From Fasciola hepatica (lineage: Eukaryota > Platyhelminthes > Trematoda > Plagiorchiida > Fasciolidae), in the NCBI GenBank assembly GCA_948099385.1, contig CANUEZ040000180.1, forward strand, positions 2,171,001 through 2,235,000: a stretch of 64,000 nt of DNA, in the 5' to 3' direction. Below are positions 1-12,049 of this stretch, in pieces. The translations under genes and the position numbers were made by a program. Every line of letters starts with the position of its first letter. The stretch's first letter is position 1. The notes under the pieces were generated by a model, which saw only the letters and a list, made by a program, of their open reading frames with translations, had not been told where the DNA came from and made no database searches.

Positions 1-429
1 AGAGCGACTGAGTTATGAAACAACTGCAATTTCTCCGGTAAAACTTGATGTAACTGCATCCCAGAGCGAGCTCACCATCGTTTGTATGGCTGGCGCGTGC
101 AAGATTTGCAGAAACTGGATAAGCACTGACGAAAGGGAGCTGAATCTGGAGCATCAGTTGGTTTCATAATGAACGGGTAAATTAAGATTGCTGCTCTAGC
201 CCGCGGAAAGCTTGGTCCCGATAGGGGAGGCAAGTCCCAAGGGTGGGCGGATAACGAGGTGGAGGAAGGCCTAAAAACGGGTATGTGGGAATGGTGAACA
301 AGGAAGGCTGAGGTTGTGGGGTAACTAACGGTTCGCTAGGCATTTTAGGTAGCGGGCCTAGGGGGTTACGCTCTTGCTTTCACTGAGTCTCCTGACGATC
401 AACCTCTCTACCTACGGACTTAACCTGAA

Positions 430-880
430 TTCGTTCAGCTCTTCGCCAGCAGTCTGTGAGACAGAACCAAAGGTCTTCTGGAAGTCCAAATGGTTTTTTT
501 CAACTGTTTCCTTCTTGTTTCTTCGTTACTTCATCTAGGTAGCATGCCGGATTAGATAAGCTAGACATCCGGCGAATAAATTCATGCCAGTGGGTTGGTA
601 CCATCTGGCGACTTTCCAGCTGCTTGCTTACTTGACCTCGGATGAATACTTTCATGGTCTTCGTGAATACCAACCCCAGGTACATCGGTCGATAAGTCGC
701 GCATGCCCTCTTATCGCATCCCCTTTGGATTGGAGCGACGATGGACGCGTGCCAGCCCTGTGATGCCCCACCTTATTCAGACGGTGCGCTGCAAAGAGGC
801 CTAAGTGCTTTGGCTGATGAAAAGCTAATATTTATTTTATGCGGCTGGATGGATTTCATTAGGTCCGGCTGCTTCACAAG
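430..880 (-). pseudogene. Reverse transcriptase remnant of LINE-E
   Basis: Read on the minus strand, the block begins with a degenerate 'AAGPNEIHP' (LINE consensus A.GPDGI.P). It then shows 'YRPMYLGLVFTKTM' (consensus NYRPVSLTSVFTKTMEK), 'EFIRRMSSLSNPACYLDEVT' (consensus HGFIRGRSCLTNLLSYLDEVT) and 'LDFQKTFGSVS' (consensus LDFQKAFDSVSH, RT motif A). The aspartate of FDSV has become glycine in this copy. A 61-codon open stretch covers 500-685. No FADD box was found further on. The family would copy its own RNA at a nicked target, but this copy is inactive. Confidence 0.75.
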
Positions 881-1858
881 ATGGGAGGGAAGTAAACTCC
901 CGTAAACGTCGCTCGCACAGACTTAGGAATATACCGTGGCCGGAGTGCGTGTGGTCTGTTTAATGGGTTTTCCCTGAGCTAGTAATTGTGAGGAATTTCC
1001 GGGTTTACTTTAACGTTTACAGAAATCCTATATTCTCAGCGCTGCCTGCTTTCCAGAGGCTTTCTCAGGGCACTTCTCCTGGCCGCAATGTACTGCAAGA
1101 AGTTTCGGTAAACATTTGTGCAAGCTTATCTTTGCCAGAAAGCTTGCTCCCGCTTGGCCGCATTTCCTCAGAATTGCTGTTCCACAGGACGATGTGCTAT
1201 CTTCCTGGTTTCTGTAAGAGAGTCAAGTCACTGATGATTTCAGCTCAGTTTCCTCAGAGCGAAAGTGGCCGGGATATACTGCAAGTCCAAATCGTTGAGT
1301 TGTGGGCGAGTTACCTCACATCCCGAAACTGCACCTTTATTGCTTACTACTGAGGGCCGAATTTACCACACGGTATCTCCTCCATCAGGCAGGTTTATTG
1401 AGGAAAAACAAAGGACTCACTATTCCACCCAGTTTGTTTGTGGAAAGCTCCCTGGAAGCATTTCGTCTCGGCTAGAACTTCGGGATCTCTTGGAAGCTAG
1501 CATATTGCCGGAACTGGCGATACTCTCCTACGGTAAGTTCCGCATAAAAGAAACTCTATTTGTAAAAACAGATATAGGTCAAGCCATAAGTGTGACTTCC
1601 GCATCCCAAAACCTTTGCCTGGGGCTGCTCTTTAAAGCGAAACAGAAGAGTCATACATCTACCAACAGATCATTTATAACCACAGAAGCTTCTGTTTTGT
1701 CACCCCTGCCTTACACCAGGCTGGAGAAAAGAGCTTGACCGGTGCTCTGGGTACGAAATTTTTCACTCTGACGAGTGTCCATTTCGCTTGTGAGCCACTA
1801 CACGCTTCCCAGGTATTGTATACCTTTCCGATGATAAGGAGCTCATGTCTGTATGCAA

Positions 1859-2722
1859 TTATCCGAAAAGATCACACCTATACCCAACAAATGTGACGGA
1901 AACTCCTGTTTTTTTGCATAAGACCTTAAACAACAACCTTGTTGGCAATTCTCTGGCATTTGTACAGACATCTGGCATTGCCCCGGAGGCCTGAAATCTC
2001 TCCTGACTACCCCAACCAGGTGTTCCGCTTCCAAAACTCTTCGTCAGCGAACACTGCTTGCCTCGTCCAAGTTGGTACTCGGTGCCAAAAATTCGGTGGC
2101 GCTCAAAGGTAAGCCTCATCAAGCCGCCCTTCTGTGGACTGGGTCTTCATCCTATTCTAAACTAGCACCAATCACTTCATATCGTCCGCAATGAAACGCG
2201 GGTTGCTGGATTTTTTCACAAGTTGAATAATATAGGAGAAGATCAAGGATCCCGGCTTTAAACCATGTGGAAAACCACGTGTAGCCTTTTCCAATCCAAA
2301 CAAACAGAAACTATGGTTGAAAACAAAGTATGTTATCTAATTTAATGTTCTCCCGATTGTCCCAGAAGTGTGTAACTCCATCCCCTTAAAACTGACTTTG
2401 GTTGCCAAAAGCCCCCTGAAATGCATGTAGGCGACATATACACGAAGTTGCGTCATATTCTGCCTTTTCATTGTCCATGTACTCCTGGTAGCAGTGATCA
2501 CCGATCCATTGGTTCTTGTCAGCAATTCCCCCACTTACCTCCCAGGTTGCGAGAGCTTGTGTACAATGTGGCAGCCTCCGCCAAATAACCTGATTTGAAT
2601 ATGCTCTTTAGGACTGTTGCGATCTCGGGCGTACTTCTGGGGGGGACGCCAATAACACCAGTGCAAACTTGGTCCGTATTTTCTCGAGCCTTCGAGTCCA
2701 CATAATACAGGACAATTGCCAA
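1859..2722 (-). pseudogene. Possible endonuclease region of LINE-E
   Basis: The minus strand at 2519-2722 reads 'LYYVDSKARENTDQVCTGVI' followed by 'GVPPRSTPEIATVL'. This resembles the LINE endonuclease segment LLYV(K/D)S ... GV.YRPP.STPE that precedes the GDFN box. Downstream minus frames at 2337-2534 and 1859-2122 are open but I cannot place their motifs. Position and orientation fit LINE-E, about 1 kb upstream of its RT. An independent fragment of a related LINE is equally possible. Confidence 0.35.
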
Positions 2723-2749
2723 GCTGTCGAAAGAAGCCTAAACTTTCTA

Positions 2750-4165
2750 TGTATTCTTACTTAACGCTCTGTTGTCTCTCAAGACTTCAGGGCCCCACTC
2801 CAGTTTATCTGCATGGGTGGGGTTTGTGCAAAGGCTGACGCCTAGTTATTGTGCTTACTACTGACGCATGGTTCCAACTAGAACTTCCTCGTCGCCATCT
2901 TCGTCTTCACTTCAGACACTCCCCAAATGCGTGATTTTCAGTGATAGCTGAACACCCTTCTAGTTCGCATATTACATGGGTACCTCTTCAGCCCCCACCC
3001 CGTCTGTCGCGTCCGTTCTAACTGTTTCGTTGAGCTTCTGCTGTGGAGTATGGCTATAACCAACAACTTTAGGCCTCGGGGCAGGTTTGACAACAGCTGT
3101 GAGGTCCGATCTTATAGTCGTTGGAACAGACTATTCTAGCTCTGTTTTCGATGGCCGCGGTGATTTGCGTCCCTGTGCCGCCCACGGACTGGAGTGGGTG
3201 CCTTGTGTGACTCACTAGTACCGCCTTATGTTGTGCAGAACACTTGAAAGGGGGCCTATCTACGGTCTCCATCTATATCGGCCAACAAAGAAGACATCCA
3301 GAGGCTTTGAAGTTAATTCCTTAATCTCCTTTGAAAGTCCTACTTTGTTAAGCCCTGCTACTTGAGGTTAACTGAAAGCTCCGCGATTCTTAAAGGACAA
3401 AAAGCTCGTCTGGTTTATGTACTCTCTTTGCATATACCTCAAGATAGCGGGCGTTCCTGCTCTTTGATGTTTTGTACGGGGATAGTCCTTTTATACCTGT
3501 AGTCTTCTTACGTTATCAACCACGGGTGCCGTCATTACTAGAGTCTTTGTTGGCACTCTTTCTGAACTACCAGGAGTGCTCCTTTATATATATATGATGA
3601 TCTCTCCAGTGTTTAAGAGTGTTAGTCTGCTGGAAAAATGCGACATATGCTTTTCTGCACCAAGGGATTCCGCCCCCTGTGCGGCCGTATTATTTTGGTT
3701 AGACACGACTGTAGCTGTACCTGTCAGTGCTTTTATTGGACTATATACTCGATCCCGAGCACTAGCTCTATATATCAACCCGAAAATTCCTGGTTTGATT
3801 CATTCCTCATGTTGTTAGATTTGTTCTAAATAAGTGACAAAATTGTATACCAAAACCTTGAAGTTTGATGAGCTCAGGTTATAATGGCCATTGTATACGT
3901 AGACATAAACGCCAGACCAAAGACGAACGCGCCTTCTTAAAACTGCAGCATATCAGCCGAAGTAAACTAATTAGAGTGAGCCATAAGTTATCGAGTGAAA
4001 AGCACGTTTTATAGAACGACGAGGTAGTTTATTTTCTGAGGAAACCAGCATTACTTCATCGTCAGGGCAGACAGACGACAATGTGATGGAGCCCATCAAG
4101 GCTTGTGAGGTCCGTCAGAACTTAAACGGTTGTCTCCATATTACGCTTTGTTTGACACTTTCTGC
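2750..4165. other. No recognisable gene
   Basis: Short open frames on both strands (up to about 80 codons) overlap each other and show no family motif. A short TA run lies near 3,583-3,597. I see nothing else. Confidence 0.5.
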
Positions 4166-4468
4166 TAAGCGGACCACCTGACGAGCACCCAGATTCTCTT
4201 AGCAACGCTCATAAGACAGCTCAAGCAAAGCTTTCCGAAATCCAAGCAGATGATGTGTTCCAAACAAATAAACAAACAAAGACAATGCGACGCCTTTTCG
4301 GGACCGTGAAACGTCCCTGCCTGCTGACTGGGGTCTGAAGAAAATAAGTTGTTCAATTTCCCTTTTTCGAAGGCAGACTGAATCTCGTGATTTTCTCAAC
4401 ATGGGCTCCACAGGATCCTGAATAGAAAATGTCCCTTCACGCTTTCTCCAGGCATGGATCAAAACCAA
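4165..4468 (-). pseudogene. Possible LINE RT scrap
   Basis: A minus-strand frame of 89 codons ends 'LLGFRKALLELSYERC', which resembles RT motif A of jockey-like LINEs (LDFRKAFDSVPHERL). Upstream residues have the spacing of a degenerate HGFR.GRSC...Q segment. Only one block is present and the aspartates are gone, so chance similarity cannot be excluded. Confidence 0.3.
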
Positions 4469-4559
4469 ACATCCATGATAAACCAGTTTACTAAAGCTTC
4501 CGCAATGTTTGCGATTGATACCACACGGAGTCGCTTGCCCGAACGCACTCCATTACGAA

Positions 4560-4740
4560 GGGTTCTTTTACACCTGAGTTGGAATCCGCAGACACCGCGA
4601 AAGTGCTCAGTGATCAGTCAAAGAGTAGTAGACCAACTCTCGTAAATGGCAGTGCGTCATCCTACAAAGGGTCGCCAATAGAAGCGCTGCTCTTCTCCAT
4701 CTTCATCATCCCACTAATTGTCAACAATAATAATAATAGC
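4560..4740 (+). pseudogene. Possible LINE RT scrap
   Basis: The plus frame shows 'LVNGSASSYKGSPIEALLFS' followed by 'IFIIPL'. This is similar in order to the jockey/CR1 RT segment V.NG..S....V..GVPQGSVLGPLLFLIFINDL, but the GVPQGS core is missing. It lies on the opposite strand to the neighbouring scrap at 4.17-4.47 kb, so the two are separate fragments. A single block supports it. Confidence 0.35.
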
Positions 4741-4899
4741 GGTTTATTTCGGGGGCGCTGGAAGCACGTCAGGTGCATTATCAATCTTTTATAGACGGAA
4801 GAATGAACGGACATATTTCTTGGGGATGTAGACACTCGCATATGAAATGTGGGATAGGCAGACTCAGAAGCGGATCAAACGCAGATAATGGTATTATAA

Positions 4900-7750
4900 G
4901 TGCATGCACATGGAAGAAAAATGCAGAGGGTTTGAATGGACCCAAGGGCCGATTCGAGTGGAAGCCCGGTGAGTTTGAAAGTCATGGTCAAATAGGAAAC
5001 CTGGCTGGCCCAGGTGGAGACATCTGAAATCCGACAGATATGGAAGGGGGGGTGGTAGTCTGTGTAAGAAGCTGCCATAGCGGGTGCAAATGGGGAAAAG
5101 CGTAAAAGGCAACGCAGAGGAATATATTTCAATGAAGCACCGATATTCTGCGGTAGATGGTCGGGGCACGGGCACTAAACTCACTGTAAAACAGACGGCG
5201 GTCAGTGCAAGACGTGAAGGGTGGGTCAGGTGACAAAAATGGTTTGGAAGGATCAGATACGGTGGATGAGAAGCACAGGCATAGTGGGAATGAAAGCATA
5301 TCATGATAGCCAGCGGGATGATAGCATCAGAACTGGCTGGTGAAGAACTGCAGGATACACAGCGAACGCATACCTAAAGGCATATATGCACACGTATATA
5401 AAAGCAGGCGCAATAGCAATGAAGACGTAGAAGAAATATAAGTGATTGGAACAGACGGGTAGGGTTAAATCGAACGGTTTAGAATTAACTTAAGAAATTC
5501 CTTGTGAACTTTCTACATGACAAGTGAACATGGCGGATCAACAGACTGAGACAGAAAAGAATTTGAAAGCACAGAAGTGTTAACGGCTTTGAAGGATAGC
5601 TCCTGGAACAGGGAAAATAAAGGAGAGGTTTGACGAGAACTGTTAAAAATGGACCTAACGATCTGATTATTTCAGGTGAGACATGTGGTGACCGTCGACA
5701 TAAGGAGAGGGCTTACTAAATGGACTTGCATTCTTCGGCGCGAAGGTGATGGCGATAGGGATAGCTGAGCAGCTCAGAGCGAATAAAGATTCAAAGTGGA
5801 GAAGGATGCCTGGAAGGTTGGACCGTCTCTGGTGCTAAAAAGCAGTGGCAGTGACAGCTAGCGGCGTGGGAGATAAATAAGTATGTGGAGTACCAGGAGA
5901 GTCTAGTGATGGCAGAAAAAACGGTCCGAAGCTGTAATTGAAGATTATGATGCGGCTTTGTCTTTACATTGGGCGAAACTTGGAAGAGCGGACCAACCTG
6001 AAAGGCAAAGTAAGAGTGCCTCTGGCGAGCAATATACAAAACAGGAGCTGACAGCATAGACCGGAGAAACAAAGGTGAAACATGAAGAATCAGATCGTTT
6101 TACTACAGGTCGAAAGAGATGAAAGCTGAGAAGAATGAAACACCAGACAGGTAAACCAGTGGATGGATCAAGGCACGAGAAATGAGTGCTTTCCGGAGAT
6201 GGGGCAGTGAAAACGGGGAGCTGCGTGCCTGCAGGCCTTGGTTAAAGTAAATGGAGCTGGAGAGTGCTAATTGGAGTACTGCCCGATGGAAAGATCCACG
6301 GCGGAGTCGTGGAGTCAAGCTAGGGAAATTTGGAAGTAGTGACCAGATAATAAGTGAAGCTGTGAACGATGCAAAGTATGTAGCCGCTAGTTCTAAAATA
6401 GGGGTTGGTCATGGGTGCGAGTGGGACTGGTGCGTAATGGCATTGAGACTGAGAAGGGGAAACGAAGAAGGATTTGAAAGAACGGTAGGCAGTGAGGCAT
6501 GAGAATGCGGCCAATGAGCCTTATGAGCATAAGTTGATACCAAGTGAGTAGGGACTGCGAGAATGCGGTGACCACACTGGTAGAAAAAAAATATTGGCGA
6601 GACTCAGTAGGGTAAAATGGGTAGCAGGATAGTGACACCCAACGAGGGGCGACACGGTGAGAGTCGATAGGGGCAAGGACAGAATGGGTAGACGCGCATG
6701 CCGTGGAAGAACTACACAATAGGAAGTGATAAGCGTGATGAAAAGGATGATAGGTGAGCGTGCCATGACGGAACAAGAATGGTGGGAGCATGCAATCTGC
6801 AGCCGACGGCACTGGACGCGTTAGGCCGAGGAGAGTTAGAGCATATGGTCAGCAGCCGATTCTAGTGGGTGGGGCTGACCGTGCTCTGGACGTCCAGCTT
6901 GAAAATCACCTCGAAGTGAACACCGGAGGTGTGATCTACCAGTCTTATTTAGCCAGCGCATCTCTACGGACTGCCTGCATGATCGATGTGCTCCGGCCAA
7001 AGCGGGGGAGCTGACCGCGTCCCGAACCGTTTGAAATGACACGAATGTTCATTGATGGCCGTGAAGTTGAGGCGCAGTTCAACTAATAATGTATAAGGTC
7101 CGCGATCAGACGGCCAGGTTGCCAGGGTTCTTGGAGGGCTGGGCCAGCGTTTGGTAGTTGATAACACAGAAGCTTTATCCACGGGCGTATATAACAAGAG
7201 TGATCTTCACGACGCTAAGGCAGATGACCAAAAATGAGGGTGAAATGCACATAAGGGAAGAACTGAAAAATGAAATCAGATGAACAAAGACAGTCGGGGT
7301 TTGCCCCTGCTGTGGATAAACGGGCAAAGAAGGCGAGTATAACCAATAAACAGTGAAGCGTAAGAGGGTCAGAAACTATGGGAGAAGGGGGAGGCATGGC
7401 GTGGGAAATTATTGGAACGTCATTTCCATCCACTCGTTACGGGATTGGCCACAGCCGGTCAAGCTCTGAGAATTCAGTCAGATAGATGAAACAGTTTATC
7501 GTTGATTGTGTCCTCAATTGTGGGAGCAGGGTCTGCAATGGAGTTGGCCTTAGAAGCCGGGGCCACTCTCATATGATCTATCCTCAGCTATGCGCATATC
7601 AGGAGACTGGATGGCACGGGTAATGTTGGGTTTCGGAATGACTGCCGATAAAAGTTGGGACTTGGTGTGCTAAGCTCCAATGGTGATGGGCAACTTATTG
7701 CAGAACTTGGAGTAGGAAAAAGGTAGAATAAATGACCGCACGGTCTATTT
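4900..7750 (-). other. C-poor stretch, probable 3' region of LINE-B
   Basis: For almost 3 kb the plus strand is rich in G and A and visibly short of C, unlike the DNA to its left. Minus-strand frames are therefore rich in proline, serine and histidine, but none has a motif. The equivalent place behind the LINE-A RT (56.9-53.75 kb) has the same composition, so I read this as a long 3' region. A degraded resemblance to the 52-bp end sequence near 5,140-5,180 is too weak to use. Confidence 0.4.
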
Positions 7751-9000
7751 GGCTATAACAGAAGGAACAGAAAAATGTCTGTCCCGAAGTGAGTATTGGG
7801 TTTTGCACAAGAAGCTCACTGGGATAGGCGAAAAGGACCAGTTACTCAGCAGGTTATGCGAGAAGCGGCGGAGCCAGAGTGGGTCAAGATTCAGATGTTG
7901 GCATCGTTCTCTGTAGTTTAAAGACGTGGACCGACCGAGTAGTTTTTTAGTAAAAAGCCTTTCGTATGCTCTCTAGCGCAACTCTGTCAAATTTTGTCAT
8001 GTTGAAAAAGCCTTTTGAGCAACATTCCAGCTGAAGCCCGATGCGGAAGTTGTGGATGCCGATGATACTGTCCGGGGGAGAAAAGAAGCGGAAGAGAAGG
8101 GTTACTCTTCTCCTAGCCTTGGCCGCTTGGATGGCAGCTTGCTCTGAGAAGTTGAGGGAACTAGAATATTTGTGGCCTCAATCGTGGATGGTAGTCCTAC
8201 GGACTATTGGTGACTCAAAAGAGTTTAGGATCCAGGGGGCAACTGAAATTTGTAGGTTAGGACCTCGCACTTATCAGTGGAAAAATTCATAATCCGGGAG
8301 TAAAACCAGCGGTCAAAAGCAGAACAGCCAGCGGAAATGTAGCAAACAGTAGGAGTAGCATCATCAGAAAGGAAGAATTAGACTGTTTTATATCATCTGC
8401 AAACAAGAGTGGCGTGCCATGGCGCACTAGATCCAGTGCACCAATAATGTACACTAGAAATAGGAGAGGAACCAATACACTGCCCTTTATAACGCTGCTT
8501 GAAACTGGTTTTGGGTTAGAGGCATTTCCATTGGTGAGTACCACTTCAGAACGACGAGTGAGATAAGGTTACGTCCAAGACAGCGGTGGGTCAGTAGTGC
8601 CAAATGAACGCAATTTAGTGATGAGATAATGGTGTGGAACACTTTCAAAGGTCTTCGACAAAAATGGGTACAGTACGACTAATGCCTGCCCGCTACCGAC
8701 TGCCTGGAAGACTAGGTTGAGGGAATTAAATTGGTATGTGGTGCGTGGTCGCAATCTGAGAAACCCTATTGCTAGAGAGGTACGAAGAGAGAAGATGGGT
8801 AATAATGCCGTCTTTGACAATCGTTTCCATTATTCCTGAAAAACAGGGGTGTGATAAATGGGACGGTCATTAGCGAGTTGGTTGACAGGTCCTATTTTTT
8901 GTCGTGGAAAGACGTCTGAAAGCTTCCAGTTCGAAGTTACCAAACTGGATTTAAGTGACAAAGCAAATAGGTTTAGTAATAAATCGAGATGTCCGATCCA
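7750..9000 (-). pseudogene. Reverse transcriptase remnant of LINE-B
   Basis: Minus frames give, in order: motif A-like 'PFLSKTFESVPHHYLITKLR' (8,569-8,820); 'VIKGSVLVPLLFLVYI' (RT motif B, consensus GV.QGSVLGPLLF) and 'LLFADDIKQS' (motif C, FADD retained) at 8,287-8,544; then thumb-like 'VALESIRKAFTKKLLG' and 'NLDPLWLRRF' near 7.8-8.0 kb. These match LINE-A blocks such as 'YLDMTKAFDRVLHSRLLTKL' and 'LLFADD'-type motifs. Several frameshifts and stops separate them. Confidence 0.8.
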
Positions 9001-9696
9001 CCGTTTTTGGTTGCAGCTGGGGGTAACCTCTTTGGCCCAGGATTCGCGGATGCTTTATGGCGTGAAACAAGTCTTGAAATAATGGTTTTTTCCAATGTTA
9101 GGGTAGATAGAAAAGAGCTGGTGATAACAAGAGGATTCGGGGGGAAGGGCTATTTATGAGTCGGAGGCCATGGAATTGGCGAAGTTAAGGTTAAAGTCTT
9201 CAGCCATATAGGAACGGGAGGTGGCCGAAGTTTTATTCGATAACACTGCTTATTGAACAGTGGTATCTGTTGTCGAATTCTTAGATTTATGTAAGAGTAA
9301 GAGCTTCAAAGCTTTACTGAGCTTTAGCTTCTTCATCGAGAATTTGGTCTTCATCTAGGTCCAGGATAATATCGGTAAGATGTTCTAGTCTCATGAGAAG
9401 GGAGAGCCCTTGGCCTCGGAGTTAAAGTCTTTGCATCTTAAGGTACTTTTGTTCGGAGAAAGTTTGGATTTTCCAAGGGAGGAGTTTTGGGAAGTTGGAC
9501 TAAGCCGCAGGAGGCAGTTTCCAAATCCAAGATAAAATTGGTCAGCCGCCTGTTGAGAGTCAACCGTTAAAAAACTGCTCCAATCTTGGCTACGGATGCG
9601 ACTGACCAGGGGGTTCCAATTCAAATGGAGAGAATTGTTGACCGGGTTCAGATAGCCTGATGGGTGGAATGGAAGATTACCTGCTACTATCTTATA

Positions 9697-10440
9697 TTAG
9701 CTGCCCGGAAACTTATGCGGAACGAGAACGTGAAAAGTGGAAAGGTTGTCAGTGAATATAACATCTAGAATGGTGGAGTTTCTAGTAGGGGTTTTAAGGT
9801 GTTGCACCCAACCCCCAATGCGGGTATGGGAGACAAAGTCTATGAAGTTAGGATGTGCTGTAAGGTTCGGCCAAGATATTTTAGCCCAGCCAAAATCACC
9901 AGCTATAATTTTCGCCACCCAAGGTCGTAGTGAAAGATAACCAAGGGGTACAGTTAAAGGAGATAAGTCCGTAGTAGTAGAGGATGGCGGGCGGTAGACA
10001 CAACCGATGTGCATGATTATATTTTAGAACCAAATTGTGAACCATAGTGAATCCGCAGTTGAGTCATGTGTGGCATGTCTAGTGGGTGATACCGAAAGGG
10101 TGTGCTGCGCGAACAATAGGCACCCGTCTTTGCGTCTGTCAATCCTATTTACTCCAAAAGCCTTATACTCCTCAGGCAGAATTTCGCTTATGGGATTGAG
10201 TTCCGTGGACCAGGTTTCAGTAATAAGGATTACACCCAGACTTGACGTTATGACCTAATGTTCCAAGTAATGAAGCCTATTTAGGATGGACCGGAAGGTA
10301 AATAAGATCAAGGATAACCCATTCGTGGGGAAGTTAGCGTCCGAGCTGGGTAACGTGGGGGAGTTATTGAACGTAGAAAGTACACGGGGAGGGAAGTGAG
10401 TTGAAGCCATCAAGGAAAAAGAAAAGTGAGCTTTGAACAC
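9697..10440 (-). pseudogene. Apurinic-type endonuclease remnant of LINE-B
   Basis: The minus strand reads 'VILITETWSTELNPISEILP' (10.2 kb; the E of ITETW is a catalytic-site residue of this family), 'MHIGCVYRPPSSTT', 'KIIAGDFGWAKISWPN' (the GDF aspartate retained) and 'TILDVIFTDNLS'. Block order equals LINE-A ('ITETWLND', 'YIGCVYRPPN', 'LIAGDFHAP'). The domain would nick target DNA to prime reverse transcription. A shift separates the 10.44-10.04 kb part from the 10.01-9.70 kb part. Confidence 0.8.
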
Positions 10441-10795
10441 TTTCGCGATGTCTTCAGAGCATTCAGCCGTTGACTACCCAGGAGTAATTATTTTCGGGAT
10501 ATTACAACGTTAACAAGAAGACATTTGACTTAGTGATCTTGCAGCTCCTTCTGATTAGTTGGGATTATTCGATGCTCAAGTGCGGTGACAGAATGTGGGG
10601 CTACGAAATGTATTGGCTTTCCCATGTGACAACCTTGGTAGTGGTTGGTGTTGTGTGGTAAGAGCAGGCCTCAAAAGGTAAGGACTACGAGAGTGCGGGG
10701 TGACTTCGTCGCTTGTCGATGCGGCTTGATCGGGTTGGGTAAGAAGGGAATCAGCGGTTGGTAGAATGAGTATATGAGGGTAATTTTGGAAAGGG

Positions 10796-12048
10796 CTAGT
10801 GGAAATACGCAGTGTTATGAAGTTGGGCTATGGAGTTTGGCATCCTGTGGAAGGTGCAAACGACTGACCAGTTGGTGGCATCTGAAGGTGATTCATTAGG
10901 GCGGGAAGGAAAAAGACTGTGGGATGGGTTGCTGCAGGGTGGTGGAAGTTCACACGGGGGAGGATTTTGGATGTATCCTGCGGGTAAAAGGGCTGTAGTA
11001 GGGTGGGCAATGGTGGGGCGAAACAAAAATTTTGGTACGGCTATGGGACTAACGGAATGGACAATGAAGGCTCGAAAATGTTAGGATGTGGTGAGTTAGC
11101 GGACGCAGCTTTGAATAACAACTGTGAGGTGGGTTGCGGGTGTCGTCCGTTTGAAAGCGCATGGAGCTGCGATTGCGCTGGGAGAAAATGTGGTTTGAGA
11201 AACTATCTGTTTTGGAAACAGAAATTGAAGGCCTTGGAATTAGTGGCATCCTACCGAAGTATCCGCTCGAATCTAACGTTTGCAAGACCATCGGAGTGTG
11301 GCCTGGTTATATAAGAAGGTTTCTGCCCGGTAAGCTAGATGTTGAGGCCTTTAGTAGGGAAGGAGGGCGGGTTGCTGAATTCTGGTTTTGCGGCCATGGG
11401 CTTCCGTTTGTACCGACACTTTACTTTGCGGGCTAAAAGCAAAGCTGGACCAACTCTCGGCCCATGGGTGACATGTTCGCTCTCAAAGACGAGATTTTGT
11501 CCCTGGGGACGCTACTTGGCAATTTGTTTTCTGGAGTATGCCCGGAGGGCTGGCAGGTTTGATTCGCACGGGACTGACCCGGCAGTGGTATGGTGCTGTC
11601 CAGCCGATAGACTTTAGCCGCGGCTGGACGGGGGGGGGAACAAGAACGACCATACTGTGGTTTGTCTCCTTGGAAGAGTGAGGAAATATTGTTAGTTGGA
11701 TAGGCTACGCTATCTAGGTAGCCGTTTAAGCCGCACATTGTCAGGCTGTCTGGCAGGACTCAGTGGATTCGAGCCACGGGCATGCATGTTATAATGGTTT
11801 TTTCTAGGGCGCTTGAAGACTGGTGGACTTGGAGAAGGTTCGGGTCTTGCATCAAGGTCCGCATCAGACAACCGTTGGCTGGCGGACCTTGGTTGGACAG
11901 AGTGGGTTGGGGAATGCAGGGGGTAGGTTTCTCTAGGCGGGTTCCTCATTGGATGTTTGAGAGGGTTCAACTTTTTAAGCACCTTTCTTTGTAGTGGCCT
12001 TCTGTCAGGGACTGCCAGAATGTTCTTGTATGATGAGTTACCGGCCAT
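10796..12048 (-). pseudogene. Proline-rich leader or ORF1 remnant upstream of LINE-B
   Basis: Overlapping minus frames at 11,710-12,048 (112 codons), 11,433-11,738 (101 codons) and 10,796-11,026 (76 codons) are rich in P, S, R and H. They lie directly 5' of the LINE-B endonuclease. LINE-A has a similar proline-rich stretch at 59,805-60,134. No zinc knuckle, coiled coil or known ORF1 domain is visible. Calling it ORF1 is inference from position. Confidence 0.3.
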
Positions 12049-12049
12049 A

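Larger units (their letters stand above)
1..2750 (-). mobile_element. LINE-E: decayed jockey/CR1-like non-LTR retrotransposon
   Basis: Scattered minus-strand reading frames line up in the order expected of an endonuclease-RT LINE. An endonuclease-like block lies near 2.72-2.35 kb, an undefined linker follows, and a clear reverse transcriptase block sits at 430-880. The 3' part would lie at or beyond the left edge. Frames are broken many times, so this is a dead copy. The RT block is the firm part; the endonuclease part and the outer limits are inference from weak similarity and spacing. No target duplication or tail was found. Confidence 0.55.

Noticed and set aside
988..1738. Plus-strand ORFs of 121 and 157 codons
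   Set aside because: They overlap in different frames, have no motif, and lie opposite the expected LINE-E linker; probably chance frames.
5140..5180. Fourth copy of the 52-bp end sequence at the end of LINE-B
   Set aside because: Only scattered matches (ATATTCTG, GGTCG, GGCA); not distinguishable from chance by eye.
5791..6812. Minus ORFs of 93-139 codons as genes
   Set aside because: They lie in C-poor DNA where stop codons are rare on one strand; proline/serine/histidine-rich content without motifs indicates composition, not coding.
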